The notes under the pieces were generated by a model. That model searched no databases and was not told the origin of the DNA. It saw only the letters and a list, made by a program, of their open reading frames with translations. A program made the position numbers and the translations under genes. DNA of 64,000 bases from Mucilaginibacter inviolabilis (GTDB lineage Bacteria > Bacteroidota > Bacteroidia > Sphingobacteriales > Sphingobacteriaceae): the NCBI RefSeq assembly GCF_011089895.1, contig NZ_JAANAT010000001.1, positions 2,356,001 to 2,420,000 of the forward strand. Reading direction: 5' to 3'. Shown here piece by piece: positions 42,582-50,581 of the stretch. The stretch's first letter is position 1, and each line of letters begins with the position of its first letter.

Positions 42582-42779
42582 GGTAAATTTGTTTACGGTT
42601 TTGGGTATTCTTGAAAGTTGATTTCTGTGATTACAATTATCTGTAATAAATATTCTTTAATTTCTGTATTAAATATATTTGTTATTGTAAATAATTGTAG
42701 TACTTTAGCAGAATCAACAGAACAAATATACAGAATTATCTTTATTTAAATCAAGAATAATCTTTAAAAAGTTATTAAC
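42582..42779. promoter_or_regulatory. divergent control region of the S24 repressor
   Basis: An A+T-rich 198 bp between divergent genes. It contains ATTACA-N6-TGTAAT and a second TATTGTAAATAATTGTAG-type site, imperfect inverted repeats of the size bound by LexA/CI-like dimers. I infer operators but cannot prove them. Confidence 0.45.
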
Positions 42780-43481
42780 ATGGATGATACACCAAAAGCC
42801 AACAAGATCAAAACCATTCGTCCGGAAACGCTGGAATTTATTATACTCTATAACCAACTTAAAGGAAAAGCATTTACGGGCAACGCTCAATTATCCGAGG
42901 CCCTTGGTTTTAATTCACCTAGTTCCATTACTGAAATAATAAAGAGCAGACAGAATATAGATCCAGAAAAGCTTAAAATATTTAAAGAAAAGTATGCCGA
43001 ATTTATTTCTGGAGTAAAATCAGACACAATTCAAGAAAAAAATACAGAAAAAAAAACAGAAGAAGGTATTCCAATGTATGAGATTTCGGCTACAGCTTCC
43101 GGCGTTGAAGTTTATAATGACATCAATGATTCGATGCCGGTTGGCCGTATGAACTTTCCCGGAATTGAGGATTGCGATTTTGCACTGCCGGTTTGGGGAC
43201 ATTCGATGTACCCTTATCTGGAAAATGGTTGCTGGGTAGCCTTAAAGGTAATCCATGATAAAAAAATACTGCCCGGCGAGGTATACTATATTGAATGGGG
43301 CGAATACCGCATGTATAAAAGATTATTAGTTGGCGATAATCCCGACGAGGTATTTGCCCATTCAGACAATACTACCGAAATGATCGGGCACCGGCTTAAA
43401 TACGCCCCTTTCCCTATCAAGATAGCTGATATTAAGAAATTGTGCCTGGTAAAAGACATTCACAAAAAACACAACCACTAA
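42780..43481 (+). CDS. S24/LexA-like repressor
   Basis: The 233-residue protein has an N-terminal HTH-like region (residues 15-60, with GNAQLSEALGFNSPSSITEII). A flexible linker rich in Lys/Glu/Thr (KNTEKKTEEG) leads to a C-terminal S24 peptidase with Ser142 in WGHSMYP and Lys180 in YRMYKRL. These form the self-cleavage dyad of LexA/CI repressors, which respond to DNA damage. The self-cleavage bond itself (usually Ala-Gly) is not clear; the linker region reads TASGVE. The divergent small genes and palindromic spacer resemble a phage immunity region. Confidence 0.9.
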   Translation: MDDTPKANKIKTIRPETLEFIILYNQLKGKAFTGNAQLSEALGFNSPSSITEIIKSRQNIDPEKLKIFKEKYAEFISGVKSDTIQEKNTEKKTEEGIPMYEISATASGVEVYNDINDSMPVGRMNFPGIEDCDFALPVWGHSMYPYLENGCWVALKVIHDKKILPGEVYYIEWGEYRMYKRLLVGDNPDEVFAHSDNTTEMIGHRLKYAPFPIKIADIKKLCLVKDIHKKHNH

Positions 43482-43538
43482 TATGGATATCCTACGGGCT
43501 CGAATAATACTGCGCCCAGGGTATTTTGTACCATGCGA

Positions 43539-43844
43539 TTAAATAAGCGGTTTGTTTCCCTGCTCAATTCTAAAAATCATGCAATCTATATCAGTTTTTA
43601 CACTTTCGAGGATCTCCGCCAAATCAGTTTTAGACAGATCATTTCTAAATTCATCGCGTTTGGTATTAGCAATATATTGCAGATATGTGGTGATCATGAG
43701 GGCATGTTTTTTGTCTAACCGTGCGCCGTCGTACGCAATTATTTTAAACAACTGATCCAAATGCACATAATAATTACGAGCATTGAGTTTTTCGATAGTT
43801 TCAGACTCTCGTTTAAGCCACTTTAAAAACTCCACAAGGGTCAT
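43539..43844 (-). CDS. hypothetical protein (101 aa)
   Basis: An all-helical, soluble protein (LVEFLKWLKRESETIEKLNAR, LDQLFKIIAYDGARLDKKH, TDLAEILESVKTDIDCMIFR). It is convergent with the S24 repressor gene, 57 bp away. It does not resemble any family I know. The Asp/Arg-rich helices suggest a protein-interaction role. Confidence 0.55.
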   Translation of the reverse strand: MTLVEFLKWLKRESETIEKLNARNYYVHLDQLFKIIAYDGARLDKKHALMITTYLQYIANTKRDEFRNDLSKTDLAEILESVKTDIDCMIFRIEQGNKPLI

Positions 43845-44050
43845 AATTTATATATTTAAAGTGATTATTTGCTGTTTACCAGTAAATATAGGAACAATGA
43901 GATGATTATTCACACATTCAACCCTTACAGACTTATTAATGCCGATACAATACCATATACATTAAAATATAAAATGACTATTTTTGATAGTGTAAGCTAT
44001 TGTAAAACAAAGCGATAAGACCTTAGTAACTTAAACTTACCACAATTGAT

Positions 44051-44197
44051 ATGCTGGCCAAAGCCCTACATTTCATTGATCACTCACTCAGTGTTGGCAA
44101 TAGATTACAGAATATTGCATTTTATGCCATACTACTGCTTATGATATGGGTTATTATCATACAGCTAAAAATCAAACAACGCAAATCTCATCAATAG
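44051..44197 (+). CDS. small single-TM protein (48 aa)
   Basis: A short frame encoding MLAKALHFIDHSLSVG and one helix (IAFYAILLLMIWVIII) with a basic tail (KIKQRKSHQ). It is preceded by 200 bp of A+T-rich DNA. No ribosome site is apparent. It may be a real small membrane protein, but conservation is needed to confirm it. Confidence 0.4.
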   Translation: MLAKALHFIDHSLSVGNRLQNIAFYAILLLMIWVIIIQLKIKQRKSHQ

Positions 44198-44366
44198 GTA
44201 AAAGGAACAGCCCTATCCCTCCTAAGATCATCACCTATTACAATTATAGTTACGAATACCACCAATAATAAACTCAAAGTCATACGAAGTACATATTAAT
44301 TAAATTCCTGTATGGATGCATTCAATTTTTATAATTTGGCTTTCTTTATACTATAAATATATTCTT

Positions 44367-44867
44367 ATGCTGATCCGTCTTGCCACATTAAATGATGTTC
44401 CTCAGATTATGAAACTGATTGCGGAAGTTGTACCCATAATGATAGCATCCGGGAACCTTCAATGGGACAATAATTACCCTAATAGCACTGTGTTTACTAC
44501 AGACATCAACAAAAATCAACTTTGGGTAGCTGAGGTAGAAGGACAAATTGCAGGTGTTACTGCTATAACAACAGATCAGGAACCAGAGTATGCTAAAGTT
44601 GGCTGGGATATTACAGAGATAGCCTTAGTTACGCATCGCCTTGCTGTAAGTCCCCAATATCGCGGATTAGGTATTGCTGCTGCTTTATTATTACAGGCCG
44701 AAAACGAAGCACAGCTTCGGGATATTAAAATATTACGCATTGATACCAATACCAGCAATCAGGCTACTCAAAAACTATTTCCTAAACTGGGTTATTTATA
44801 TGCAGGTGAAATCGATCTGAGTTTTAGACCCGGGTTAAGGTTTTGCTGTTATGAAAAACGACTTTAG
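44367..44867 (+). CDS. GNAT N-acetyltransferase
   Basis: The 166-residue protein (start M44367; the longer frame is unlikely) begins LIRLATLNDVPQIMKLIAEV. The acetyl-CoA-binding segment is HRLAVSPQYRGLGIAAALL (motif A, Q/RxxGxG/A), followed by LRIDTNTSNQATQKLFPKLGY. The family acetylates amines of proteins, antibiotics or small molecules. The substrate is unknown. It is single. Confidence 0.9.
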   Translation: MLIRLATLNDVPQIMKLIAEVVPIMIASGNLQWDNNYPNSTVFTTDINKNQLWVAEVEGQIAGVTAITTDQEPEYAKVGWDITEIALVTHRLAVSPQYRGLGIAAALLLQAENEAQLRDIKILRIDTNTSNQATQKLFPKLGYLYAGEIDLSFRPGLRFCCYEKRL

Positions 44868-45109
44868 AAATATTGTATAAACCCAATACTCTACGCTCTT
44901 ACAAATAAACCACCCCAATTCATATAAAACTTTATAAACAGACGAAAATATATACTACCCTTTTAACTGAGGAGTAAATTTTAAATACTTATTAACATTT
45001 CTTCGATTTATCAACATTATAGTAATAAGTAACATATAATACTCATATATTTATTTTAATAATTGCTGATAGCCCGGGGCTTCAGTTACCCCAATTATAA
45101 AACTTAAAA

Positions 45110-45466
45110 ATGGAACCTGTAATGATGTTTGTAATTACCGCTATTGTTGCTGCAATACTTTTAGTTGTATTCAATAAACAACAAGAAAACAAGGTAAGCA
45201 ACCACCTGTACTCCAATGATGTACAAAAAATATACCTACTCACCGCGGCTGAATATAAAATTAATGTCTTAGAAGAGAATCAGCGACAACTAAACAATAT
45301 TACTGCCGATCTGGGTATAGAAACACCCAATATCTCCACCGAACTGGGTTTGCTTACTACTGCATTTAAGAGCGGGGAAATACCGCTTGATGAGCTAAAT
45401 TTAAAGCTTGATTATTTATTGGAAACCCTTGATAACAACAGCTCATTAATGATTGAGGCTTATTAA
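45110..45466 (+). CDS. single-TM helical protein, type 2
   Basis: A 118-residue protein with an N-terminal helix (MFVITAIVAAILLVVF), then FNKQQENK and a long helical cytoplasmic part ending FKSGEIPLDELNLKLDYLLE. It shares this plan with the gene at 40907, including a KQQ motif right after the helix. A terminator follows. The function is unknown. Confidence 0.6.
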   Translation: MEPVMMFVITAIVAAILLVVFNKQQENKVSNHLYSNDVQKIYLLTAAEYKINVLEENQRQLNNITADLGIETPNISTELGLLTTAFKSGEIPLDELNLKLDYLLETLDNNSSLMIEAY

Positions 45467-45502
45467 TTTCAAGAACTGCATAAATAATAATTCAACAAGC
45501 AT

Positions 45503-45530
45503 AAAAAAAGCCGGATTATCCGGCTTATAT
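45503..45530 (+). terminator. terminator AAGCCGG / CCGGCTT
   Basis: AAGCCGGATTATCCGGCTT (45508-45526), with an A-run before and T/A-rich DNA after it. It separates convergent genes. Confidence 0.8.
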
Positions 45531-45560
45531 CAAAAAAGAATACTTTTATTTTAGCTTATA

Positions 45561-45866
45561 CTAGTTACGTTTAAAGCTGCCTTTGTTTGTGGTGCTACCA
45601 TTTCCACCGCCATTAAAGCCAGGCCCTTTGTCTTCAGCAACATTAACGGTAATCCGCCGGCCATAATAACTTGCACCATTCATGCATCTTATAGCCTCTT
45701 TTGCTTCATTATCGTTAACCATCTCTACAAAGCCAAAACCCCTACTCTCTTTTGTTTCGCGATCTTTAATGATCCTGAGCGATTTAACCGGCCCAAAATC
45801 ACCAAAAACAGCTGTTAATTCGGCCTCATCTACTTCTAAAGGAAGCCCTGCTATAAATACTTTCAT
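45561..45866 (-). CDS. RRM-type RNA-binding protein
   Basis: A 101-residue protein with one RNA-recognition motif: RNP2 VFIAGL (3-8) and RNP1 SRGFGFVEM, then RCMNGASYYGRRITVNVAED. The last 20 residues are glycine/asparagine-rich (GFNGGGNG). Such small RRM proteins occur in many Bacteroidota and are thought to act as RNA chaperones. It has a clear AAGGAG Shine-Dalgarno site at 45871-45876, unusual in this phylum. Confidence 0.93.
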   Translation of the reverse strand: MKVFIAGLPLEVDEAELTAVFGDFGPVKSLRIIKDRETKESRGFGFVEMVNDNEAKEAIRCMNGASYYGRRITVNVAEDKGPGFNGGGNGSTTNKGSFKRN

Positions 45867-45870
45867 TAAT

Positions 45871-45876
45871 CTCCTT
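45871..45876 (-). promoter_or_regulatory. Shine-Dalgarno AAGGAG before the RRM gene
   Basis: AAGGAG stands 4 bases before the ATG on the minus strand. Bacteroidota genes usually lack such sites, so this gene may be strongly translated. Confidence 0.5.
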
Positions 45877-46029
45877 AAAATTTATGTAAAGGTACGAAAA
45901 AAGGGTCACATTCCGGGCAGCAATGTAAAGCATAAGCGGATATGTTAGTATTTTTTACCTTCAAATTACGTAACAAAAAATATTTGAAGATTATTAAAAA
46001 AACCAGCAAAAAAATCGGCGGGAGTTAAA

Positions 46030-46626
46030 TTATTTAAGTTGAAGTTCAAAACTGCCCTCAACCCTGTAAAAAGGAGAATTGGCCTTATCATCTTTGGCTA
46101 AAAAGGTAAAGAATGTTCCTTTAGCTATCAAATTATCATTATTGTATTTTTCAATACTGATCTTTCCGGAATCGTCTTTGCCGCCGTATTTAGTTAAAGT
46201 ATATTGCACTACGGGCTTTTTCTCATCCAATTTAAAAAGGAATTGACTACCGGCCACCTTACTGTTAACATTAGCAGCAGCAAAACCTACAGAGCTGATG
46301 CCAAAGCTCATGGTATGAGCTTTATTAATAGCAGTAATACCAAAATACCTGCTATCACCACTATGTACATTGATAAAAGCTACGGAGTCTGTAGCGGCAT
46401 CAAAAGTATAAGTAGAATCTTCAATGGTGATCTTCAGCGTACCCTTACCTGCTAAAAAATTTCCAGGAGTGTTAACAACGCTCATGCTTGAGGCACTATC
46501 CGCAGCGGCGATTGACTTAGTGGAATCTATACTCTTTACATTGTCATCTTTTTGGCATGACGAAACAGCCACCGAGATGAACAAAAGAGCAGAAAATAAC
46601 CATTTAGTAAACCTTATACCGTTCAT
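46030..46626 (-). CDS. lipoprotein of unknown function (198 aa)
   Basis: The precursor has a signal (WLFSALLFISVAV) and lipobox SSC (Cys24). The mature chain is serine/threonine-rich at first (STKSIAAADSASSMSVV). Then it is beta-rich, with TYTFDAATDSVAFINVHSG, SMSFG-type strands and a terminal GSFELQLK. This is typical of immunoglobulin- or lipocalin-like envelope lipoproteins. No known domain is recognised. It is single, 167 bp from the next gene. Confidence 0.75.
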   Translation of the reverse strand: MNGIRFTKWLFSALLFISVAVSSCQKDDNVKSIDSTKSIAAADSASSMSVVNTPGNFLAGKGTLKITIEDSTYTFDAATDSVAFINVHSGDSRYFGITAINKAHTMSFGISSVGFAAANVNSKVAGSQFLFKLDEKKPVVQYTLTKYGGKDDSGKISIEKYNNDNLIAKGTFFTFLAKDDKANSPFYRVEGSFELQLK

Positions 46627-46792
46627 AGATTAATAGATAGCTAAAATTAATAATAAATAGCTTTAGTTTTATCAATTTAGTGAGTTTAAACAAAAATTTA
46701 ACATTTTTTTACAATTAATGAGCTTTATTATTAACCTCGTAAAAAATATTGTAATTACATATCCATAAAAAAGATAATTGTAAATAATATCT

Positions 46793-48046
46793 TTAAAATA
46801 CTTCGCCTACGTTAATAAACAAGCCTCTGGACCCTTCGCGACCGAAGCCATAATCAATAGCAATATTAGTTTTGGATACTTTATTGAGTTTGATCCGTAA
46901 GCCGGGGCCAAAGCCGGGCTGTATACTTTGCAATCCCGAGCCGGGAGCAGCCGAGAAAGATTGCGCGTTTAAGAAAGCTACACCACCTAATAATCCGTTG
47001 CGGGTAATTTTAAACCGGTATTCACTCTCCAGGTAAACCATTTGCGCTCCCCTGAACCGTCCCTGGATATATCCCCGTCCGGTGGTGTTATTGGGATCGT
47101 AACCGGTAGCGGGCAAATCGAGATAGGCCGGGCGCCCGTTGAGCACCAGCCAATCGTATGACCAAAAAGCCAATACATTATCAGACTCTGCCGGGACTTT
47201 ATAATATTTACGCACATCAATAATCAGGGAGCGCCATGGAGCAGTGCTCCCCAGAAAAGAGTAATTATCGCGATATTGCAACGATGCATAAAAGCCACGG
47301 GAAGGGTTTATAGAATTATCACGGCTATCAAACAAAGCGTTAAAGGTAATACCTGTTGAAATGGCCCGGGCAATGGGTCCGTATCTTTTATAATCAGATT
47401 CGCCGCCGTTAAGTTGTCCCCGCTCTGACATGTTCCAGCGATCATCAAAAATATAGCCTAAGCCCGCGTAAAAGTTACCGGCTATTTGTTTCAATACCGT
47501 TTCAGAAAAACGAAAAAATGAGTAATCAAGCGGGTTTTCATTCCCAAACTTAGAATGGCTCCCCAGTCCATAAGTACTTTGCGGATACTTGTAAAACCTG
47601 AAATCGCCAATGAAATCATACTTGTTGTCTTTTGTCCATATGTTTGACAACAAGGGTATGATCACCTGCTTTTTTTGCGTATAGGCCGGATTAATAGTAA
47701 TGGTAGATATACGGGTGTTAGGGGCGGTTCTAAAAACCACATTACCCGATAAGGTGACAGCCAGATCTGTTTGCAGGGTATAGCCTACTGCGGGTACAAT
47801 GGAAAATACCGGTTTTGTAGTTACCGAATCGGCCTTGCTTTCTTTGTAGTTTTTATCAAATAATGATTTGATAACATCAAAAATATCTTTTTCAAAAGTG
47901 GTATCCGGGTGAGCTACAATTAAGGTATCTTTAAATTTTGGATGTCCGATAGGGATATATCGCGTATCCTGCGCACATACTTTTTCATTACTGGAAAAGA
48001 AAATTGCCAAAGTAAAAATAAGAACAAGTATTTTTTGTATGCGCAT
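46793..48046 (-). CDS. BamA/Omp85-like outer-membrane barrel protein
   Basis: A 417-residue precursor with a signal peptide (ILVLIFTLAIFFSSNEKVCAQ). The mature barrel contains SIVPAVGYTLQTDLAVTL, NKYDFIGDFRFYKYP, the loop RGYIQGRFRGAQMVYLESEYRF (VRGF-type latch analogue), and ends LFINVGEVF. This is the surface-antigen (D15) barrel without POTRA domains. Its likely role is lipid or protein movement at the outer membrane; the specifics are unknown. Confidence 0.85.
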   Translation of the reverse strand: MRIQKILVLIFTLAIFFSSNEKVCAQDTRYIPIGHPKFKDTLIVAHPDTTFEKDIFDVIKSLFDKNYKESKADSVTTKPVFSIVPAVGYTLQTDLAVTLSGNVVFRTAPNTRISTITINPAYTQKKQVIIPLLSNIWTKDNKYDFIGDFRFYKYPQSTYGLGSHSKFGNENPLDYSFFRFSETVLKQIAGNFYAGLGYIFDDRWNMSERGQLNGGESDYKRYGPIARAISTGITFNALFDSRDNSINPSRGFYASLQYRDNYSFLGSTAPWRSLIIDVRKYYKVPAESDNVLAFWSYDWLVLNGRPAYLDLPATGYDPNNTTGRGYIQGRFRGAQMVYLESEYRFKITRNGLLGGVAFLNAQSFSAAPGSGLQSIQPGFGPGLRIKLNKVSKTNIAIDYGFGREGSRGLFINVGEVF

Positions 48047-48409
48047 TATGATAGTACCAGGGTAGATGAATGGTTATCAGGTGCAATAATAAAAATAATA
48101 AGCCAGAAGGCCGTTTTAATAAACTAATTTGACAGCTATCAAACAAAGTTTACCGTTAAATTTTGTATTATAAAACCTTATTTCCGAAATGTAAGACGCG
48201 CAAGCGGATATATAGTTACAAGAATTTTGTGCCGGTTAAATTATAACAGGGTAACAATCGCTCTAGTTGTAAATTAACAACCTACTTATCAGCCCCTTAT
48301 TATAAATTGCCAAAAAAATTAGCATTTCATAAATTTATTGCCGATATTTGTTAGTGATTATTCCAATTGTCATTCATATCATATTTCTCGGATTAAAGAC
48401 TTTTGGAAC
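48047..48409. other. non-coding A+T-rich gap
   Basis: I see no gene, strong hairpin or promoter motif here. The gap separates envelope genes from the phage-derived cluster and could contain its left boundary. Confidence 0.4.
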
Positions 48410-48500
48410 AGCAAAAACTAAATAGCGAAAGTGTTTGCTCTGTTCAGAAATCCTTGCTATTGTTCCCAAAATCCTTACTCCAAAAACCCTTGTTCACCAA
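48410..48500. repeat. word repeat, family A
   Basis: Words TTTTGGAACAGCAAAAACT on the left; AAATCCTTGCTATTGTTCCC and AATCCTTACTCC on the right. It ends 16 bp before the small-terminase start. Confidence 0.65.
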
Positions 48501-48515
48501 TTCAAACATTAATTA

Positions 48516-48977
48516 ATGAAAATTCACACTTATTATTCAAAATCGGCGGCAGTGTTAGCCAACCGTATTGAGCAGTATTTCAAATACATTGAGGGCGCAT
48601 CCCCTATGGGGCAAAAACCAGATAACGGAAAAGATCCCACTTCAACAGTACAAAAAGTGTGCGATCGGAAGTCAGAATCTGCCACCATAGCTGGCATGGC
48701 GTTGTTCCTTGGCTTTAGCAGCAAACAAGAGTTTGAAGCTTATGAGATTAACGGAAAACATGCCCATGTACTAAAACGTGGCCGCCTGCGCTTAGAAGCC
48801 GCTTACGAGTCGCGCTTATACCAAACACCTACCGGAGTTATATTCGCGCTTAAAACATTAGGCTGGAATGATAAACCAGAGGTACAAAAGCCTTCCAAAA
48901 CTGACAATACCCTCCAGGTGGAGATCCGGAATACCGGCCTCCTACCCGCGGGCAGCGAAAAGGAAGTGATGCTTTGA
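48516..48977 (+). CDS. phage terminase small subunit-like protein
   Basis: A 153-residue protein with a DNA-binding pattern, VCDRKSESATIAGMALFLGF followed by SKQEFEAYEI, and a hinge EAAYESRLYQTPTGVIFALK, which resembles small-terminase (gp3-like) packaging proteins of Bacteroidota phages. The end is disordered. It directly precedes the large subunit gene, the usual order. It would recognise the packaging start site. The element has no capsid, so its present function is uncertain. Confidence 0.75.
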   Translation: MKIHTYYSKSAAVLANRIEQYFKYIEGASPMGQKPDNGKDPTSTVQKVCDRKSESATIAGMALFLGFSSKQEFEAYEINGKHAHVLKRGRLRLEAAYESRLYQTPTGVIFALKTLGWNDKPEVQKPSKTDNTLQVEIRNTGLLPAGSEKEVML

Positions 48978-49086
48978 TTTCGGATTTCGGAATGGAGATT
49001 TCGGATTTTGGGGATTTAGGAATTTTCAACTTTGACTAAAAATCAAAATAAATCCGAAATCGAACATCCCAAATCCGAAATCTCAA
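48975..49086. repeat. quasi-palindromic word repeat, family C
   Basis: Left text GATTTCGGATTTCGGAATGG pairs with right AATCCGAAATCTC-type words; it folds into a long imperfect hairpin. It separates the two terminase genes and overlaps the last codon of the first. Confidence 0.8.
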
Positions 49087-49133
49087 AAAACATTTTGATT
49101 TAACTAAATTTATTAGTATTTTTGAGTTCATTT

Positions 49134-49147
49134 ATGCCAAATGGCAT
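49134..49147. promoter_or_regulatory. palindrome ATGCCA-AA-TGGCAT
   Basis: Six-base arms with two spacer bases, 66 bp before the large-terminase start. The perfect version ATGCCAATTGGCAT occurs upstream of the tape measure gene. Confidence 0.45.
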
Positions 49148-49213
49148 TATATACATATAAAGCATACTGCGTCTCTGCCCTATGCTTATAAGATAAATCT
49201 TAACTCCATAATC

Positions 49214-50485
49214 ATGATGAATGATATCAATGCGCCCCCGTTTAACGGCCTGGGAGGATCGGTACTTTTTGGGCAAAACTATTTCTCCAGCGCCCAGGTG
49301 GTTGTAAACCAGGGTGGAACCAGTTCGGGCAAGACTTATGCTATTGAACAGGTTTTATTCTGCCTGGCCTGTCAGACTTCTAAACTAGTGATCACCATAG
49401 TGGCGCAAGATGTGCCAAATTTGAAAGCCGGAGCCCTGCGCGACGCATTAAACATCTACCAGGAATCAACCAGCTTACAAGATATGGTGAAAAGCTTTAA
49501 TAAAACCGACAGGCTTTTTGAGTTTAATAATGGCAGTGTCATTGAATTTAAAAGCTATGATAATGCCCAGGACGCTAAATCGGGAAAGCGCGACTATCTG
49601 TTTGTTAACGAGGCCAATGGTATAACCTGGGATGTTTACCACGAACTGGCTCTGCGTACCAAACAACGTATCTTTATTGATTACAACCCTAATACCGGCT
49701 TCTGGGTACATGAAAAGCTGATAGGCCAGTCCCATGTGCAGTTAATTATTTCTGACCACCGGCATAACCCCTACCTCGATCAATCTATGCGAGATAAGAT
49801 CGAATCATTAAAAAAGGATGATATAGAACTATGGAAGGTATACGCCCGGGGCATCACCGGCAAAATTACAGGCCTGATATTTAACAACTGGTATCTATGC
49901 AATCAGATACCCGAAGATGCCCGTTTGATAGCCGCAGGCCTTGATTTTGGTTTTACTAACGATGAAACCGGCTGCCTGCTGGTATACCGGCAAAATGGTG
50001 AGCTCTGGATAAATGAACTGTTTTACGAAACCGGCTTAACCAATGCCGATATAGCCGACCGACTTAAAGCATGTGGTGTAAGCAAAGCAACGGAGATTAT
50101 TGCCGATAGTGCCGAGCCCAAATCAATAGAAGACCTCAAACGTATGGGATGGTACATTACCGGCGCTAAAAAGGGTGCCGATAGCATCAAAAACTCTATC
50201 GACATACTTAAACGATACAAAATAAATGTAACCCGCAACAGTGTTAATCTACGTAACGAGCTTAACCGTTATAAGTGGCGTACAGATCAGTCCGGCAAAA
50301 CCATTAACCAACCCGTTGACAAATGGAATCACCTGATAGATCCACTGCGTTACGTGGCTTTAAACAAGCTGAAGGTCAATAACGAGCACAAACTAAGCTC
50401 GCGTTTGCCTTTTATTCCTAAACCTCAATCAAGAACCGGAGTTTTTGAACAGATGATTGGTATAGCGTGCGACTTTAAAAGCTAA
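49214..50485 (+). CDS. phage terminase large subunit
   Basis: The 423-residue packaging motor. Its ATPase half has the Walker A variant GGTSSGKT (34-41) and the Walker B segment DYLFVNEANG. The C-terminal nuclease half has LDFGFTNDE, IIADSAEP and HLIDPLRY, which hold the three metal-binding acids. The family is the PBSX-like/Terminase_3 type. In a complete phage it is followed by the portal; here a secreted beta-helix gene comes instead. The frame and active sites look intact, so it is not an obvious pseudogene. Confidence 0.93.
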   Translation: MMNDINAPPFNGLGGSVLFGQNYFSSAQVVVNQGGTSSGKTYAIEQVLFCLACQTSKLVITIVAQDVPNLKAGALRDALNIYQESTSLQDMVKSFNKTDRLFEFNNGSVIEFKSYDNAQDAKSGKRDYLFVNEANGITWDVYHELALRTKQRIFIDYNPNTGFWVHEKLIGQSHVQLIISDHRHNPYLDQSMRDKIESLKKDDIELWKVYARGITGKITGLIFNNWYLCNQIPEDARLIAAGLDFGFTNDETGCLLVYRQNGELWINELFYETGLTNADIADRLKACGVSKATEIIADSAEPKSIEDLKRMGWYITGAKKGADSIKNSIDILKRYKINVTRNSVNLRNELNRYKWRTDQSGKTINQPVDKWNHLIDPLRYVALNKLKVNNEHKLSSRLPFIPKPQSRTGVFEQMIGIACDFKS

Positions 50486-50581
50486 GCTATTAACAATACT
50501 ACCAAGCAACTTAAAAGGTTTTTTAAGACTGTATAAGCCATATATAGTCGCCAAATTTTCAAATTATTAAATCACATACAA

